From MWCR01 sp049325475 (GTDB taxonomy: Bacteria > Patescibacteriota > Patescibacteriia > 2-12-FULL-60-25), in assembly GCA_049325475.1 (NCBI GenBank), contig JBMOLN010000001.1:1-64000 (forward strand): DNA of 64,000 bases. The letters run 5' to 3'. This document shows positions 25,290 to 34,364 of the stretch, piece by piece. Every line of letters begins with the position of its first letter. Position 1 is the first letter of the stretch. The translations under genes were made by a program, and so were the position numbers. Under the pieces are notes generated by a model that was not told the DNA's origin, ran no database searches, and saw nothing but the letters and a program-made list of their open reading frames with translations.

Positions 25290-26531
25290 ATGCAGAGTCG
25301 ATTGTTTACAGATAAAAATTTAAAAGATTTTAAATACAGGCCTTTGGCAGACAGAATGAGGCCGGAATGTTTTGATGATATTTTCGGTCAGGAGGAGTTG
25401 GCCGGCAAAAATTCGGCATTCAGGCAATTGGTGGAAAATGATAAAATTCCAAGCTGTATTTTTTGGGGTCCGCCCGGAACGGGTAAAACGACTTTAGCGG
25501 AGGTTATTGCCAAATGCACGCACGCACAATTTGTTAAGCTTTCAGCTGTGACGGCAGGTGTTTCCGATATCCGTAAAATAGTCGCCTTGGCAAAAGAACA
25601 ACTGGCAAAAGGAATGAGAATGATTTTATTTATCGATGAGATACATCGTTTTAATAAATCTCAGCAGGATGCGTTGTTGCCCCATGTTGAGCGCGGGACG
25701 TTGATTTTCATAGGCGCAACCACAGAAAATCCCAGTTTTGAGGTTAATCACGCTTTGCTGTCGCGGGCGAGAGTTTTTACATTACAGTCATTATCCGATG
25801 CTGATATTAAGAATATTTTGCAAAAAGCCGTTGAAGATAAGGAACGGGGTTTGGCGGGCAGGTTTCAGATCGATGATGAGGCAATAGCCGCGATTGTCGG
25901 CATTGCTAACGGCGATGCGAGGACGGCGTTGAACGTGCTGGAAATGTGCTCAAATTCAGTGACCAGTGACCAGGGAAGAATGACCAGGGAAACGGTAAAA
26001 ATCGTGCTGAAGCAGTCGCATATGGTTTATGATAAAAACGGCGAGGAACATTATAATGTTATCAGCGCTTTGCATAAGTCTATGCGCGGTTCGGACGCGG
26101 ACGCGTCGCTTTATTGGCTGGCGCGGATGCTTGAGGCCGGCGAGGATCCGATTTATGTTGCCCGCCGGATAGTTCGCTTCGCGGCCGAGGATATCGGCAT
26201 TGCGGACAGTCATGCTCTCTTGGTTGCCGTTGCGGCCATGCAAGCGGCAAAGCTCATCGGCATGCCTGAATGCAATGTTCATTTGGCGGAAGCTGTTGTT
26301 TATTGCGCCAAGGCCAAAAAGTCCAATTTATTGTATACGGCTTATGGAAAAGCGGCACGTGATGCCAGGCAAACATCGGATTTGGGGGTGCCGTTGCATT
26401 TACGGAATGCCCCAACATCTTTAATGAAAGATTTGGGCTATGGAGCGGGATATAAATACAATCCGGCTTATGACGAGCCCGTAGATCAAGAATATTTTCC
26501 GGATGAGTTAAAGGGGAGGAAATATCTTTAA
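25290..26531 (+). CDS. rarA: Replication-associated recombination protein A
   Basis: This AAA+ ATPase of the MgsA/RarA/WRNIP1 family acts at stalled forks. The 413-residue protein starts at 25290. It has Walker A GPPGTGKTT (about 56-64), Walker B LFIDEIHRFN (about 112-121) and sensor 1 GATTENPSF (about 143-151), followed by the C-terminal tetramerisation part with GEDPIYVARRI. Residues 223-234 (SVTSDQGRMTRE) come from a GACCAGTGACCAGGGA repeat at 25957-25992, inserted between the lid helices. The upstream in-frame start (25230) has no support. Confidence 0.94.
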   Translation: MQSRLFTDKNLKDFKYRPLADRMRPECFDDIFGQEELAGKNSAFRQLVENDKIPSCIFWGPPGTGKTTLAEVIAKCTHAQFVKLSAVTAGVSDIRKIVALAKEQLAKGMRMILFIDEIHRFNKSQQDALLPHVERGTLIFIGATTENPSFEVNHALLSRARVFTLQSLSDADIKNILQKAVEDKERGLAGRFQIDDEAIAAIVGIANGDARTALNVLEMCSNSVTSDQGRMTRETVKIVLKQSHMVYDKNGEEHYNVISALHKSMRGSDADASLYWLARMLEAGEDPIYVARRIVRFAAEDIGIADSHALLVAVAAMQAAKLIGMPECNVHLAEAVVYCAKAKKSNLLYTAYGKAARDARQTSDLGVPLHLRNAPTSLMKDLGYGAGYKYNPAYDEPVDQEYFPDELKGRKYL

Positions 26532-26835
26532 AATGCAGAATGTAAAATGCACAGTGTATAACATTGGAATTACGAATTACGAATTTAGCAATTATCTGCC
26601 AGCGGCCAGTATCCAGCGTCTAGAGTCCAGCGACTAGCATCTTGCGACCAATATCGTGTATCGTGTAACGTGTATCGTGTATCGTGTATCGTGTATCGCA
26701 TTACTTGTATCGTGTAACGTGTAACGTGTATCGTGTATCGTCTGACGTTTCGCGTTATACGTTATGCGTTACACGGATTCAGCGACTAGCATCCAGTGTC
26801 TTGAGTCTTGAGACCCGAGTCGATATAATGTTTTT
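26532..26835. repeat. Repeat-filled intergenic region, families B and C
   Basis: The 300 nt before ftsI consist almost wholly of word-like repeats: GAATTACGAATTACG words, CCAGCGTCTAGAGTCCAGCG words (26600-26640), TGTATCG/TGTAACG units (26653-26765), and again CTAG/GTCTTGAG words (26776-26817). No gene is present. The final 12 nt hold the ftsI -10 TATAAT (26824-26829). Confidence 0.85.
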
Positions 26836-28590
26836 ATGCGGAATAAATATTCGGCGGGTTTTAGTGATGATGCACGTTCGTTGTCTCGTCGGTTTTTGTT
26901 TTTAACGGTTTTTGCCATAATTTGCGGTTTTATTTTTATATTAAGATTGGCAAAATTTCAGATTTTGGATTCGGAAATGTATCAGGTCTTAGCCTCGGAT
27001 CAGCATGATTTGGAAGAAAAACTTTTACCCGAAAGAGGCAGAATTTTGATCCGTGATAATACGGACGGAAAATTATATCCTCTTGCCGCGAATCGTGACG
27101 CTTGGAATGTTTACGCGGAACCGAAAAATTTGGTTGATCCTGTAGCGGCCGCGCACGAACTTTCGGCGATTTTGGAAATTCCGGATGTGGATTTGATTGA
27201 AAAGATTGCCAATAAACCGGATGATCCTTATGAACTAATAGCGCGGGACATATCTTTGGAACAAAAGGATAGGATAATGGAGAAAAATTTGAAGGGTGTA
27301 AAGTTTGCACGGAATATCGGCCGTTTATACCCTGAAAAGAATATGGGAGGGCAGGTTGTCGGCTTGGTAACTCCCAATGATCAGGGGGTTTTGGTTGGAC
27401 GATACGGCATAGAATCAAGTTACGAAGAAATTTTGGCCGGTGTTCCGGGCGCTTTGGAGGCAGAAAAGGATGCAGCGGGCAGAAGGCTTATTTTTACGCA
27501 AAGTAAACTAAAAGAGGCGATTGACGGATCGGATATTGTTTTAACTTTGGACAGATCCATACAGTTTCAGGCTTGCGAGCACGTGCGGAACGGAGTTTTG
27601 AATTTTGGCGCAGATAAAGGTACGATTATTGTAATGGATGTTAAAACGGGCGCAATTTTAGGCATGTGTTCGTATCCGGATTTTGATCCCGGCAATTTAA
27701 AGGAGATCGAAGACGTGGCGGTATTCAATAATCCGGCGGTTTTCGAATCATACGAACCCGGATCGGTGTTTAAAGCATTAACAATGGCAGCCGGTATCGA
27801 AGAAAATAAGGTTGGGCCAAATACTACTTATGAGGACAAGGGATCTTTGCAGATAGACGATCATACAATTAAAAATTCGGACGGCAAGGTTCACGGCGTG
27901 AAGACCATGATTGAAGTTTTGGAGCTTTCGCTTAATACGGGATCTATTTTTGTGCAGCAGCAATTGGGTAAAAAATTATTTCAGCAGTATGTTAAGGCAT
28001 TTGGTTTTGGAGAAAAGACGGGTATCGAACTGAGCCCGGAGGCAAAGGGCAATATTTCTTCGCTGGACAAACCGGGCGACGTTTTTGCGGCAACCGCTTC
28101 ATACGGGCAGGGTATTGCAGTTTCACCGCTGCAAATGCTGGTCGCGTTTGGAGCTTTGGCCAATGAAGGTAAATTAATGCGCCCTTATATTGTTTCCGAG
28201 ATAATACATAATGACGGAAATCGCGAGGTTACGCAGCCTTTGGTCCGTAATCAGATAATAGGCCAAAAAACAGCACAGCTCATAGGAAGGATGTTGACTT
28301 CGGTTGTTGAGGGACCTCACGGCAAAGGAGCGAGAGTAGAGGGTTATTGGGTGGCGGGCAAAACGGGAACCGCGCAGGTGGCCAGGAACGATGGCTTGGG
28401 TTATGAAGACGGCAATGTTATCGCATCATTTATCGGTTATGCTCCGGCGGATGATCCTAAGTTTGCGATGCTGGTAAAATTTAATCATCCGCGCAATGCG
28501 GAATGGGGATCCACGACGGCGGCGCCGGTTTTTGGCGATATGGCCAAATATCTTTTGAATTATTTTGGGATAAAACCAACACGTAACTGA
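26836..28590 (+). CDS. ftsI: Penicillin-binding protein 2 / FtsI transpeptidase
   Basis: This class B PBP cross-links septal peptidoglycan. It is 584 residues long with a membrane anchor at about 20-42, a pedestal domain containing the conserved ERGRI segment (about 65-70), and a transpeptidase domain with S310-V-F-K313, S365-L-N367 and K509-T-G-T512. TATAAT lies exactly 6 nt before the ATG, implying a leaderless transcript. murF follows 180 nt downstream, matching a division/cell-wall cluster, though the gap is filled with repeats. Confidence 0.95.
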   Translation: MRNKYSAGFSDDARSLSRRFLFLTVFAIICGFIFILRLAKFQILDSEMYQVLASDQHDLEEKLLPERGRILIRDNTDGKLYPLAANRDAWNVYAEPKNLVDPVAAAHELSAILEIPDVDLIEKIANKPDDPYELIARDISLEQKDRIMEKNLKGVKFARNIGRLYPEKNMGGQVVGLVTPNDQGVLVGRYGIESSYEEILAGVPGALEAEKDAAGRRLIFTQSKLKEAIDGSDIVLTLDRSIQFQACEHVRNGVLNFGADKGTIIVMDVKTGAILGMCSYPDFDPGNLKEIEDVAVFNNPAVFESYEPGSVFKALTMAAGIEENKVGPNTTYEDKGSLQIDDHTIKNSDGKVHGVKTMIEVLELSLNTGSIFVQQQLGKKLFQQYVKAFGFGEKTGIELSPEAKGNISSLDKPGDVFAATASYGQGIAVSPLQMLVAFGALANEGKLMRPYIVSEIIHNDGNREVTQPLVRNQIIGQKTAQLIGRMLTSVVEGPHGKGARVEGYWVAGKTGTAQVARNDGLGYEDGNVIASFIGYAPADDPKFAMLVKFNHPRNAEWGSTTAAPVFGDMAKYLLNYFGIKPTRN

Positions 28591-28624
28591 AATAACCAAT
28601 GATCAAGCTTCAATAATCTCCAAA

Positions 28625-28712
28625 AGTGCATAGTCCTAGGTACATGGTCCTGGCCAAAGGACTCTGCCCGTGGCCAGGACTTAGGACGATGTACTTAGGA
28701 CCAAGGTATTGG
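28625..28712. repeat. Inverted word-like repeat between ftsI and murF
   Basis: GGTCCTGGCCA and TGGCCAGGAC form an inverted pair around about 15 nt, with flanking CTAGGTACATGG and GATGTACTTAGGACC words. AATAACCAAT-type words lie on both sides. It contains no gene. Confidence 0.7.
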
Positions 28713-28767
28713 TGATTGTTTTGTTGGTTATTGACTGTATATGTGCTTTAGCGTAATTTAGAAATAT

Positions 28768-30081
28768 ATGCGAAAACTGCTAGAAGCTTATTTGGGCTGG
28801 TGCACGGCAAGGGCAATAAAAAGGGATAAACCGCTGGTGGTGGCAATAGGGGGCTCAGTTGGAAAAACTTCTGCAAGAAATGCCATTACTTTTATAATGT
28901 CCGCTTTGTTTAAGCCCGATGAATACAGGACATCTTTGAAGAATTATAATAATGAATTAGGTTTGCCGATTTCGGTTTTTGCCAAGCCAATGCCGGGTAA
29001 ATACATCGGGCGCTGGATAGATCTTATAGTCACCGGATTGCTTTATGCCATGGGGTTAAAGAGATTGAAAATGCGGTATTTGGTTTTGGAGATGGGCGCT
29101 GATCATCCGGGGGATTTGGATTATTTGTTAAGGATCGCGCCGCCGCAAGTTGCGATTATTACAGCGCTGGGTGCCGAGCATACGGAGTTTTTCGGGTCAA
29201 TCGAGAGCGCGATCGAGGAAGAGAGAAAGATATTGCGGGCTTTGCCCGAGGATGGCGAGGCGATTTTAAACGCCGATGACGGTTTTGCCTGGGAGTCCCG
29301 TGATTTGGTAAGAGGCGAAGCAATAGGTTATGGACGAAATCCTGAAGCGGTTGCAAAATTGGAATCCACGAGAATTGTATACAAAGAAGATAATTTTGAT
29401 GAATCGGGCTTGGAAGTAAAATTCAAAATAATGGGTTATCATGATTTTACAGTGAGATTAAAAGGTGTTTTTGGAGAATCCCATGCTTATGCAATTATGG
29501 CGGGTTTGGCTTTTTGTTTGGGCATGGATCATGATTTAAAACCCGCAATAGATAAACTGCAAAGCGGTTACAGAGGCGTGGCCGGAAGATCCAGGCTGAT
29601 CAGAGGAATCAAAAAAACGGTATTACTGGATGATACTTACAATGCCCAGCCTCAAGCCATGGCCATGGCAATAAAAGATTTGCAAGGGTTTCCGGTGCCG
29701 GAAGGAGGCAGGAGGATTGCGGCTCTGGGGGATATGCTTGAACTCGGCGATCAGACCATCCATGAACATGAGCTTATCGGAAAACAAGCCGCTGAAGCGG
29801 ATATTGACTTTTTGATTTGTTGTGGTAAACTTGGCACCATCATCGGGGAAGCCGCATTAATGAATGGCATGCGCGAGGATCAGGTTTTAATGTTCGATAC
29901 TAGTGCAGAAGCCGGCTTGTATCTTCAGCAAGAAATTATTCAGCCCGGTGATGTAATTTTGGTAAAGGGTTCACAAGGAGCCAGAATGGAGAAGATTGTA
30001 AAAGAATTGATGGCGGATCCTTTGCGAGCCGAGGAGTTGATTGTGAGACAGACTCCGGAATGGCTTACAAAATTTCGATAA
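28768..30081 (+). CDS. murF: UDP-MurNAc-tripeptide:D-Ala-D-Ala ligase family protein
   Basis: This Mur ligase completes the lipid I pentapeptide. The 437-residue protein has the P-loop GGSVGKTSA (about 28-36), the central EMGADHPGDL (about 110-119) and NITALGAEH-like segment, and the C-terminal DDTYNAQPQAM (about 288-298) and LGDMLELG motifs of MurF. It lacks most of the usual N-terminal UDP-binding domain, as in short MurF relatives, so the exact acceptor is inferred. Confidence 0.9.
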   Translation: MRKLLEAYLGWCTARAIKRDKPLVVAIGGSVGKTSARNAITFIMSALFKPDEYRTSLKNYNNELGLPISVFAKPMPGKYIGRWIDLIVTGLLYAMGLKRLKMRYLVLEMGADHPGDLDYLLRIAPPQVAIITALGAEHTEFFGSIESAIEEERKILRALPEDGEAILNADDGFAWESRDLVRGEAIGYGRNPEAVAKLESTRIVYKEDNFDESGLEVKFKIMGYHDFTVRLKGVFGESHAYAIMAGLAFCLGMDHDLKPAIDKLQSGYRGVAGRSRLIRGIKKTVLLDDTYNAQPQAMAMAIKDLQGFPVPEGGRRIAALGDMLELGDQTIHEHELIGKQAAEADIDFLICCGKLGTIIGEAALMNGMREDQVLMFDTSAEAGLYLQQEIIQPGDVILVKGSQGARMEKIVKELMADPLRAEELIVRQTPEWLTKFR

Positions 30082-30183
30082 TTTTTAAAAATTATCGAAA
30101 TTTAAATTAAAAATGCAAAATTAAAAATTAAAAATTCAGGAAATGCTAAAGTGATATTAATAGATAAAATTCGTGAATGACCG

Positions 30184-30217
30184 GGCCCGCCACGTCGTTC
30201 GCGAACGACATGGCCCG
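30184..30217. mobile_element. TTCGCGAA palindrome, copy 3, at tRNA-Glu 5' end
   Basis: The 22-bp insert (30190-30211) carries GTCGTTCGCGAACGAC (30194-30209). It is bounded by GGCCCG at 30184-30189 and 30212-30217. The right copy is the first six nucleotides of tRNA-Glu. As at tRNA-Tyr, the element ends exactly at mature nucleotide 1. Confidence 0.75.
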
Positions 30218-30286
30218 TTCGTTTAATGGCTAGGACGCCGCCCTCTCACGGCGAAAATAGGGGTTCGATTCCCCTACGGGCTACCA
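30212..30286 (+). tRNA. tRNA-Glu (CTC)
   Basis: Acceptor GGCCCGT pairs with ACGGGCT (one G-U), anticodon arm CCGCC-CTCTCAC-GGCGA gives anticodon CTC with a C-A mismatch at the top of the stem, the T loop is GGTTCGATTCC, and CCA is encoded at 30284-30286. Confidence 0.92.
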
Positions 30287-30407
30287 TCGCGTTAAACGCG
30301 ATATCATAGTTAAAATGAAATGCGACGTTAAACGTCGCGACAAAAGAAAGGCGAAAGCCTGTTTTTGTTTTGCGCGAGAGTAGTTTTTACTGCATAATTT
30401 TAAGTAT

Positions 30408-30680
30408 ATGTTTTATGCATATGTGCTTGTAAGCTTAAAAGATGGAAAATTGTATATCGGACAAACAAACTTATTAAAAAGAAGGTTGAGTGAACATTGG
30501 CGAGGTGATGTTGAGAGTACAAGACACAGAAGACCGTTAAAATTGATATTTGCCGAGTTATTTCTAACTCGTCAAGAATCTGAGCGTAGGGAATTATGGC
30601 TGAAAAGCGGTGCGGGTAGAGAGGAGCTGAAAAAGATTCTATCTATTTCCCTCCAAAAAGTCGGATATAGATTTTTATAA
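30408..30680 (+). CDS. Single-domain GIY-YIG nuclease family protein
   Basis: The 90-residue protein is nearly only a GIY-YIG domain: YAYVL (residues 3-7) and KLYIGQT (14-20) are the two motif halves, followed by the catalytic-type Arg in LLKRRLSEH (22-30) and a Glu in RRELWLK. It resembles the small YhbQ/UPF0213-like group. It starts 121 nt after tRNA-Glu, which carries the palindromic insert. The substrate is unknown. Confidence 0.88.
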   Translation: MFYAYVLVSLKDGKLYIGQTNLLKRRLSEHWRGDVESTRHRRPLKLIFAELFLTRQESERRELWLKSGAGREELKKILSISLQKVGYRFL

Positions 30681-30687
30681 AAAAAAA

Positions 30688-30706
30688 CATCCGGGATACG
30701 GATGTT
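30688..30706 (-). terminator. Hairpin with T run on the minus strand
   Basis: ACATCCG pairs with CGGATGT around GGATA. An A run precedes it on the plus strand, so it would terminate minus-strand transcription, although no minus-strand gene lies upstream. A T run 12 nt downstream on the plus strand is too far for a normal terminator. Confidence 0.5.
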
Positions 30707-30818
30707 GAGAGTCGATTTTTTCACCAAGCTCGCGGCGGCTGAAAACCGGAATATTTGTTTGCGCCACGGGACTACTGGTTATGCTATAATGACGTTATAA
30801 GTTTTAATCAATTAAGTT

Positions 30819-31964
30819 ATGTTTAAAAGATTTTTATTGTCTGTTGCCGCATTTTTGCTGGCTTTGGGCTGGGCTACGCCGGTTGGGGCGGCGCAGTTTC
30901 AAGCCGGCGAATCGGTTATTGTGCCGGCCTCGCAGGATGATGTTTACGTGGCCGGGTCTAATGTTTATTCAGACGGAGAGATTTTTGGAGATTTATACGC
31001 GGCCGGCGCCATAGTAAGATGTGATTCGGACGTGCGTGACGATGTGGTACTAGCCGGTTCAGTGGTTGATCTGTTTGGCTATGTCGGCGATGATGCGCGT
31101 TTGGCGGGCAGCATGGTAACTGTCGGCGGAGTGGTGGAAGATGATTTGATTTTATTCGGCGCAATGGTGCGGATTTTGCCCGGATCGGTAGTGAGAGGCG
31201 ATGTAACGGCTATGGGCGGTTCGGTGATAATCGATGGAACAGTGGAGGGAAATGTGATTGGCGGAGGCGGGCAAGTGATGGTAAACGGCGTAATAAACGG
31301 ATCGGCCATGCTGGAAGCGGACGAAGTGGTTTTTGGCAGCAACGCCAATATCGCCGGAATGGCCAAGGTAAAATCACCAAAAGAAGCAAAACTTGACGAT
31401 GCGGCCAAGATTGGCGGAGGTATTGAGTATGAAAAGCTCGAAGAGCAAAGCACGAAGCCGGCGGAACCCGAGGCATCAGCCGGGGCGATTTTCGGATTTG
31501 GTTTAATCGGGTTTTTAATCAAGGTTTTAATCGGTTTGGTAACAGCTTTGATAGCTTTGTATTTCTTTAAGAAGTATTTGCTGGAACTAACAAAGAGCAT
31601 GATGATGCAATTTCCGGCGCAATTGGGCTGGGGTTTTGTTTGGTTAATTGCGCTGCCGTTGGCATCATTGATTCTGATCTTTACGATTTTTGGATCTACT
31701 ATTGGATTTTTTGGATTGCTGGTGTTTGGTTTGGTCATGGTCATAGCTAAGACGTTGGCATATATCGGATTCGGTTCTTGGCTTTGGAAATTATTCACCA
31801 AAGGTAAAACATATGAATTGGATTGGAAGATCGTTGTGCTCGGCGTTGTGGTTATGAATGTGATTTGGTTAATTCCAATTTTGGGATGGTTGTTTTGTTT
31901 TGTATTTGTACTGGCGGCTTTGGGGGCGACTTTTGCATTTATAAAACAAAGTATTAAGCCGTAG
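30819..31964 (+). CDS. Polymer-forming (bactofilin-like) membrane protein
   Basis: The 381-residue protein has a signal peptide ending GAAQ (about 24), then a right-handed beta-helix-like domain (about 30-185) of short Val/Gly/Asp turns such as DVYVAGSNVYSDGEIFGDLY, as in polymer-forming cytoskeletal proteins. Four or five transmembrane helices (about 222-375) follow. The domain order implies that the repeat part is outside the membrane. The function is unknown. Confidence 0.82.
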   Translation: MFKRFLLSVAAFLLALGWATPVGAAQFQAGESVIVPASQDDVYVAGSNVYSDGEIFGDLYAAGAIVRCDSDVRDDVVLAGSVVDLFGYVGDDARLAGSMVTVGGVVEDDLILFGAMVRILPGSVVRGDVTAMGGSVIIDGTVEGNVIGGGGQVMVNGVINGSAMLEADEVVFGSNANIAGMAKVKSPKEAKLDDAAKIGGGIEYEKLEEQSTKPAEPEASAGAIFGFGLIGFLIKVLIGLVTALIALYFFKKYLLELTKSMMMQFPAQLGWGFVWLIALPLASLILIFTIFGSTIGFFGLLVFGLVMVIAKTLAYIGFGSWLWKLFTKGKTYELDWKIVVLGVVVMNVIWLIPILGWLFCFVFVLAALGATFAFIKQSIKP

Positions 31965-31984
31965 TGCTTGGCCGCAGTCATAGA

Positions 31985-32013
31985 AAGGTCTCGGTGAAAG
32001 CCGGGGCTTTTTT
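31985..32013 (+). terminator. Terminator after the bactofilin-like gene
   Basis: A 10-bp stem with some G-U pairs (AAGGTCTCGG with CCGGGGCTTT) encloses TGAAAG and runs into six T residues. Confidence 0.82.
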
Positions 32014-32124
32014 AATGAACTAAAAAGTGACAATTAAAAACTGACAAGAGCATACCCGGTCAAACTCTTGATAGTTGTCAGTTGTAAGTTGTAAGTAGAT
32101 ATAAATACGTAGTACAATGTAGAA

Positions 32125-33005
32125 GTGCTGGAGGCATTTATATATCATGCGATATCGGCCGTTAGCTACGGATTGTTTTTGGTTATGCTTTTAAGGCTGA
32201 CCAGGCCGGCTTATTTATCTTTCCGGAGGAGAAAAAGCGGATACGGAGTTGTATTTAACAGCGTCACGGGAAAACCGGAGTCAAGAGCCATTGTTTCCTT
32301 GCAAACTTTAGGCGGGAGAACGTTCAGGACAGCGCCGACGGATCAAGATGGACGGTATAATCTGGTTGCGCCAAAAGGCGATTATATTTTGGAAGTAAGA
32401 AAACAGGGCTTTAGTTTTCCATCAAAAATTTTGAATAAAAAAATAATGATACTTCGTACGACAGGATTTTGACCGCTAAACATATAATCATTAATGATCA
32501 CGGGTCCATTACGGTCAATATACCGATAGATCCGGAGCAGGCAAGCAGACGTACATCTTTTTTAAAAAGGAAGGTACTTAGGGGCAAGTGGCTGCAGGAT
32601 TTGGTGGCCGTTGGTGCGCCGATTTCGGCAATAGCTATGGCGTTTTTTTTGGGTAGATTTTGGGCCGTGTGGATTTTATTGGGATTTTACGTAATGGCAA
32701 TAGTATTCCGTTTTTTGGATTTTAAACCACCGCCGCCGCCGTTTGGAACGGTCCGCGACGCGGATACCAATCAGCCTTTGGAAAAAGTCATGGTCAGGAT
32801 CTTTGAAAAAAAATTCGGTAAATTGCTTGAGGCTCAGATAACATCCCCCAAAGGAAGGTATGCATTCGTTGTTCAGCCGGGCTCTTACCGCCTTTTGGTG
32901 CAAAAAGACGGATACAAGAGTGTGATTATTAATTTTCCGGAAGTAAGGCAGGACCATTATTTACTGGCGAAGGATGTGATAATGCATCGACGAGCCGATG
33001 ACTAA
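32125..33005 (+). CDS. Two-module carboxypeptidase-regulatory-like membrane protein, frameshifted
   Basis: Two adjacent frames appear to be one gene. Frame 1 (GTG start at 32125, stop 32470-32472) gives a membrane helix and a CarboxypepD_reg-like beta domain (GVVFNSVTGKPESRAIVSL ... YNLVAPKGDYILEVRKQGF). Frame 2 (to 33005) continues with IPIDPE, two membrane helices, a proline run and a second copy of the same domain (GTVRDADTNQPLEKVMVRI ... YRLLVQKDGY). Shifting by -1 at A7 (32437-32443) joins them through NNDTSYDRILTAKHI, a sensible linker. This is a homopolymer error, a real mutation or programmed slippage. TACAAT lies 6 nt before the GTG. The function is unknown. Confidence 0.75.
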
Positions 33006-33179
33006 ATATTCAATTAAATATTCTTGAATCACTTGAAAAATATTTGCCAAATATTGACCTAGTTAATCCAAATATTATCCAAACATATGTTGCTCTGTTT
33101 GGTTGGATTTGCGTCTTGGTTGGATTTGATATTGTTTGACGTCCTAGGCGCGGTATGTTTAGATAGATTTAGCTAAATT

Positions 33180-33995
33180 ATGCAAAGAATTTCGCATATG
33201 TTTAATGATAAAAAGATATTATTCAGCACTGGGGCAATTGTCCTTATTTTTATAGCTTTGATTTTGGTTTTTGGCTCTGTTGGCACGGTCGGCGCCGGTG
33301 AAAGGGGAGTTTTATTGCAGTTTGGAGCTGTGACGGGCAAGGTTTTTAACGAGGGATTGTTTTTTAAGATACCTTTGGTTCAGCGTGTAGTGCGTTTGGA
33401 TGTTAAGGTGCAAAAGTCAGAAGTCGCTGCCGACGCATCAAGCAAGGATTTGCAGATGGTTAACAGCAGAGTAGCGTTGAACTATAAGATAAATCCGGAA
33501 AAAGTTGCGGATTTGTATCAAAGCGTTGGGAAAAACTATGAGGGCCGTTTGATTGATCCTTCTTTGCAGGAGTCGGTTAAAGCGGCGACGGCTAAGTTTA
33601 CCGCAGAAGAATTGATTACAAAACGCAGTGAAGTCAGAGAAGAGATTAAAAGGAATTTAAAAGAAAAAATGGAACCGCATGGTATCTTGGTTGATGAATT
33701 CAATATCGTTGATTTTTCCTTTTCAGCGGCTTTTAATCATGCAATTGAGGAAAAGGTGACTGCAGAACAAGAGGCTTTGGCCGCAAAAAATAAGCTTGAG
33801 CAAGTTAAATTTGAGGCCGAGCAAAAGATCGCTGAGGCTAAGGGCAGAGCGGAGGCCATACGAATAGAGTCAGAAGCATTGAAGACAAATGATAAGATTT
33901 TACAGATGCGGTTTATTGAGGCTTGGGACGGGAAATTGCCTTTGGTTACGGGCGGATCGGCGAATTTGCTTGATATTTCCAAATTAATTCAGTAA
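33180..33995 (+). CDS. SPFH/prohibitin-family membrane protein
   Basis: The 271-residue protein has one N-terminal membrane helix (about 15-38) and an SPFH domain beginning GERGVLLQFG (about 41-50). A long Glu/Ala/Lys-rich coiled coil (about 185-235, EEKVTAEQEALAAKNKLEQV) follows. It probably forms membrane ring assemblies, as HflC and prohibitins do; a partner protease is not in view. A second start (33198) is possible. Confidence 0.9.
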   Translation: MQRISHMFNDKKILFSTGAIVLIFIALILVFGSVGTVGAGERGVLLQFGAVTGKVFNEGLFFKIPLVQRVVRLDVKVQKSEVAADASSKDLQMVNSRVALNYKINPEKVADLYQSVGKNYEGRLIDPSLQESVKAATAKFTAEELITKRSEVREEIKRNLKEKMEPHGILVDEFNIVDFSFSAAFNHAIEEKVTAEQEALAAKNKLEQVKFEAEQKIAEAKGRAEAIRIESEALKTNDKILQMRFIEAWDGKLPLVTGGSANLLDISKLIQ

Positions 33996-34061
33996 ACTAA
34001 AAACAGATCGAAAAATGAGGGTAAAAATCAAAATTTTTTAATAATCTAATTTTAAGAAATT

Positions 34062-34364
34062 ATGTCTTTTTGGCAAAAATTATTCGGAAAGAAATCCGAA
34101 GATGAAAAACCGGCGGAAATGAATGCGGCTATGGCCGATTCAACTTCAATGCCGGCAGAACCCATGCAAGCTCCGGCGCCAGAAGCTCCGGCACCGCAAG
34201 CAATGCCCGAATCAGCTCCTGAAGCTTCGGATCCGGCTTCAGAAGCAATGCCCGAACCGGCAAAGGAGCCGGTCACCGCAACGGAAGCTCCGGTACCGGA
34301 ACCAACATCAGCTCCAGAAGCCTCTGCTGATGCTAATGAAACCGGCGGAGAAGGGAACTGGTAA
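34062..34364 (+). CDS. Small Pro/Ala/Glu-rich low-complexity protein
   Basis: The 100-residue protein starts with a compact amphipathic segment (MSFWQKLFGKKSEDEKPAE) and then consists of Pro-Ala-Glu-Met repeats such as APEAPAPQAMPES. It is strongly acidic and has no domain. It lies 64 nt after the SPFH gene on the same strand. A second open frame over the same bases is Arg/Gln-rich and unlikely to be used. The amphipathic start may bind a membrane (inference). Confidence 0.65.
   Translation: MSFWQKLFGKKSEDEKPAEMNAAMADSTSMPAEPMQAPAPEAPAPQAMPESAPEASDPASEAMPEPAKEPVTATEAPVPEPTSAPEASADANETGGEGNW

Noticed and set aside
31079..31981. 300-residue open frame on the minus strand
   Set aside because: It mirrors the bactofilin-like gene and is Pro/Ser/Thr/Ile-rich low complexity, as expected from antisense of Gly/Val-rich code.
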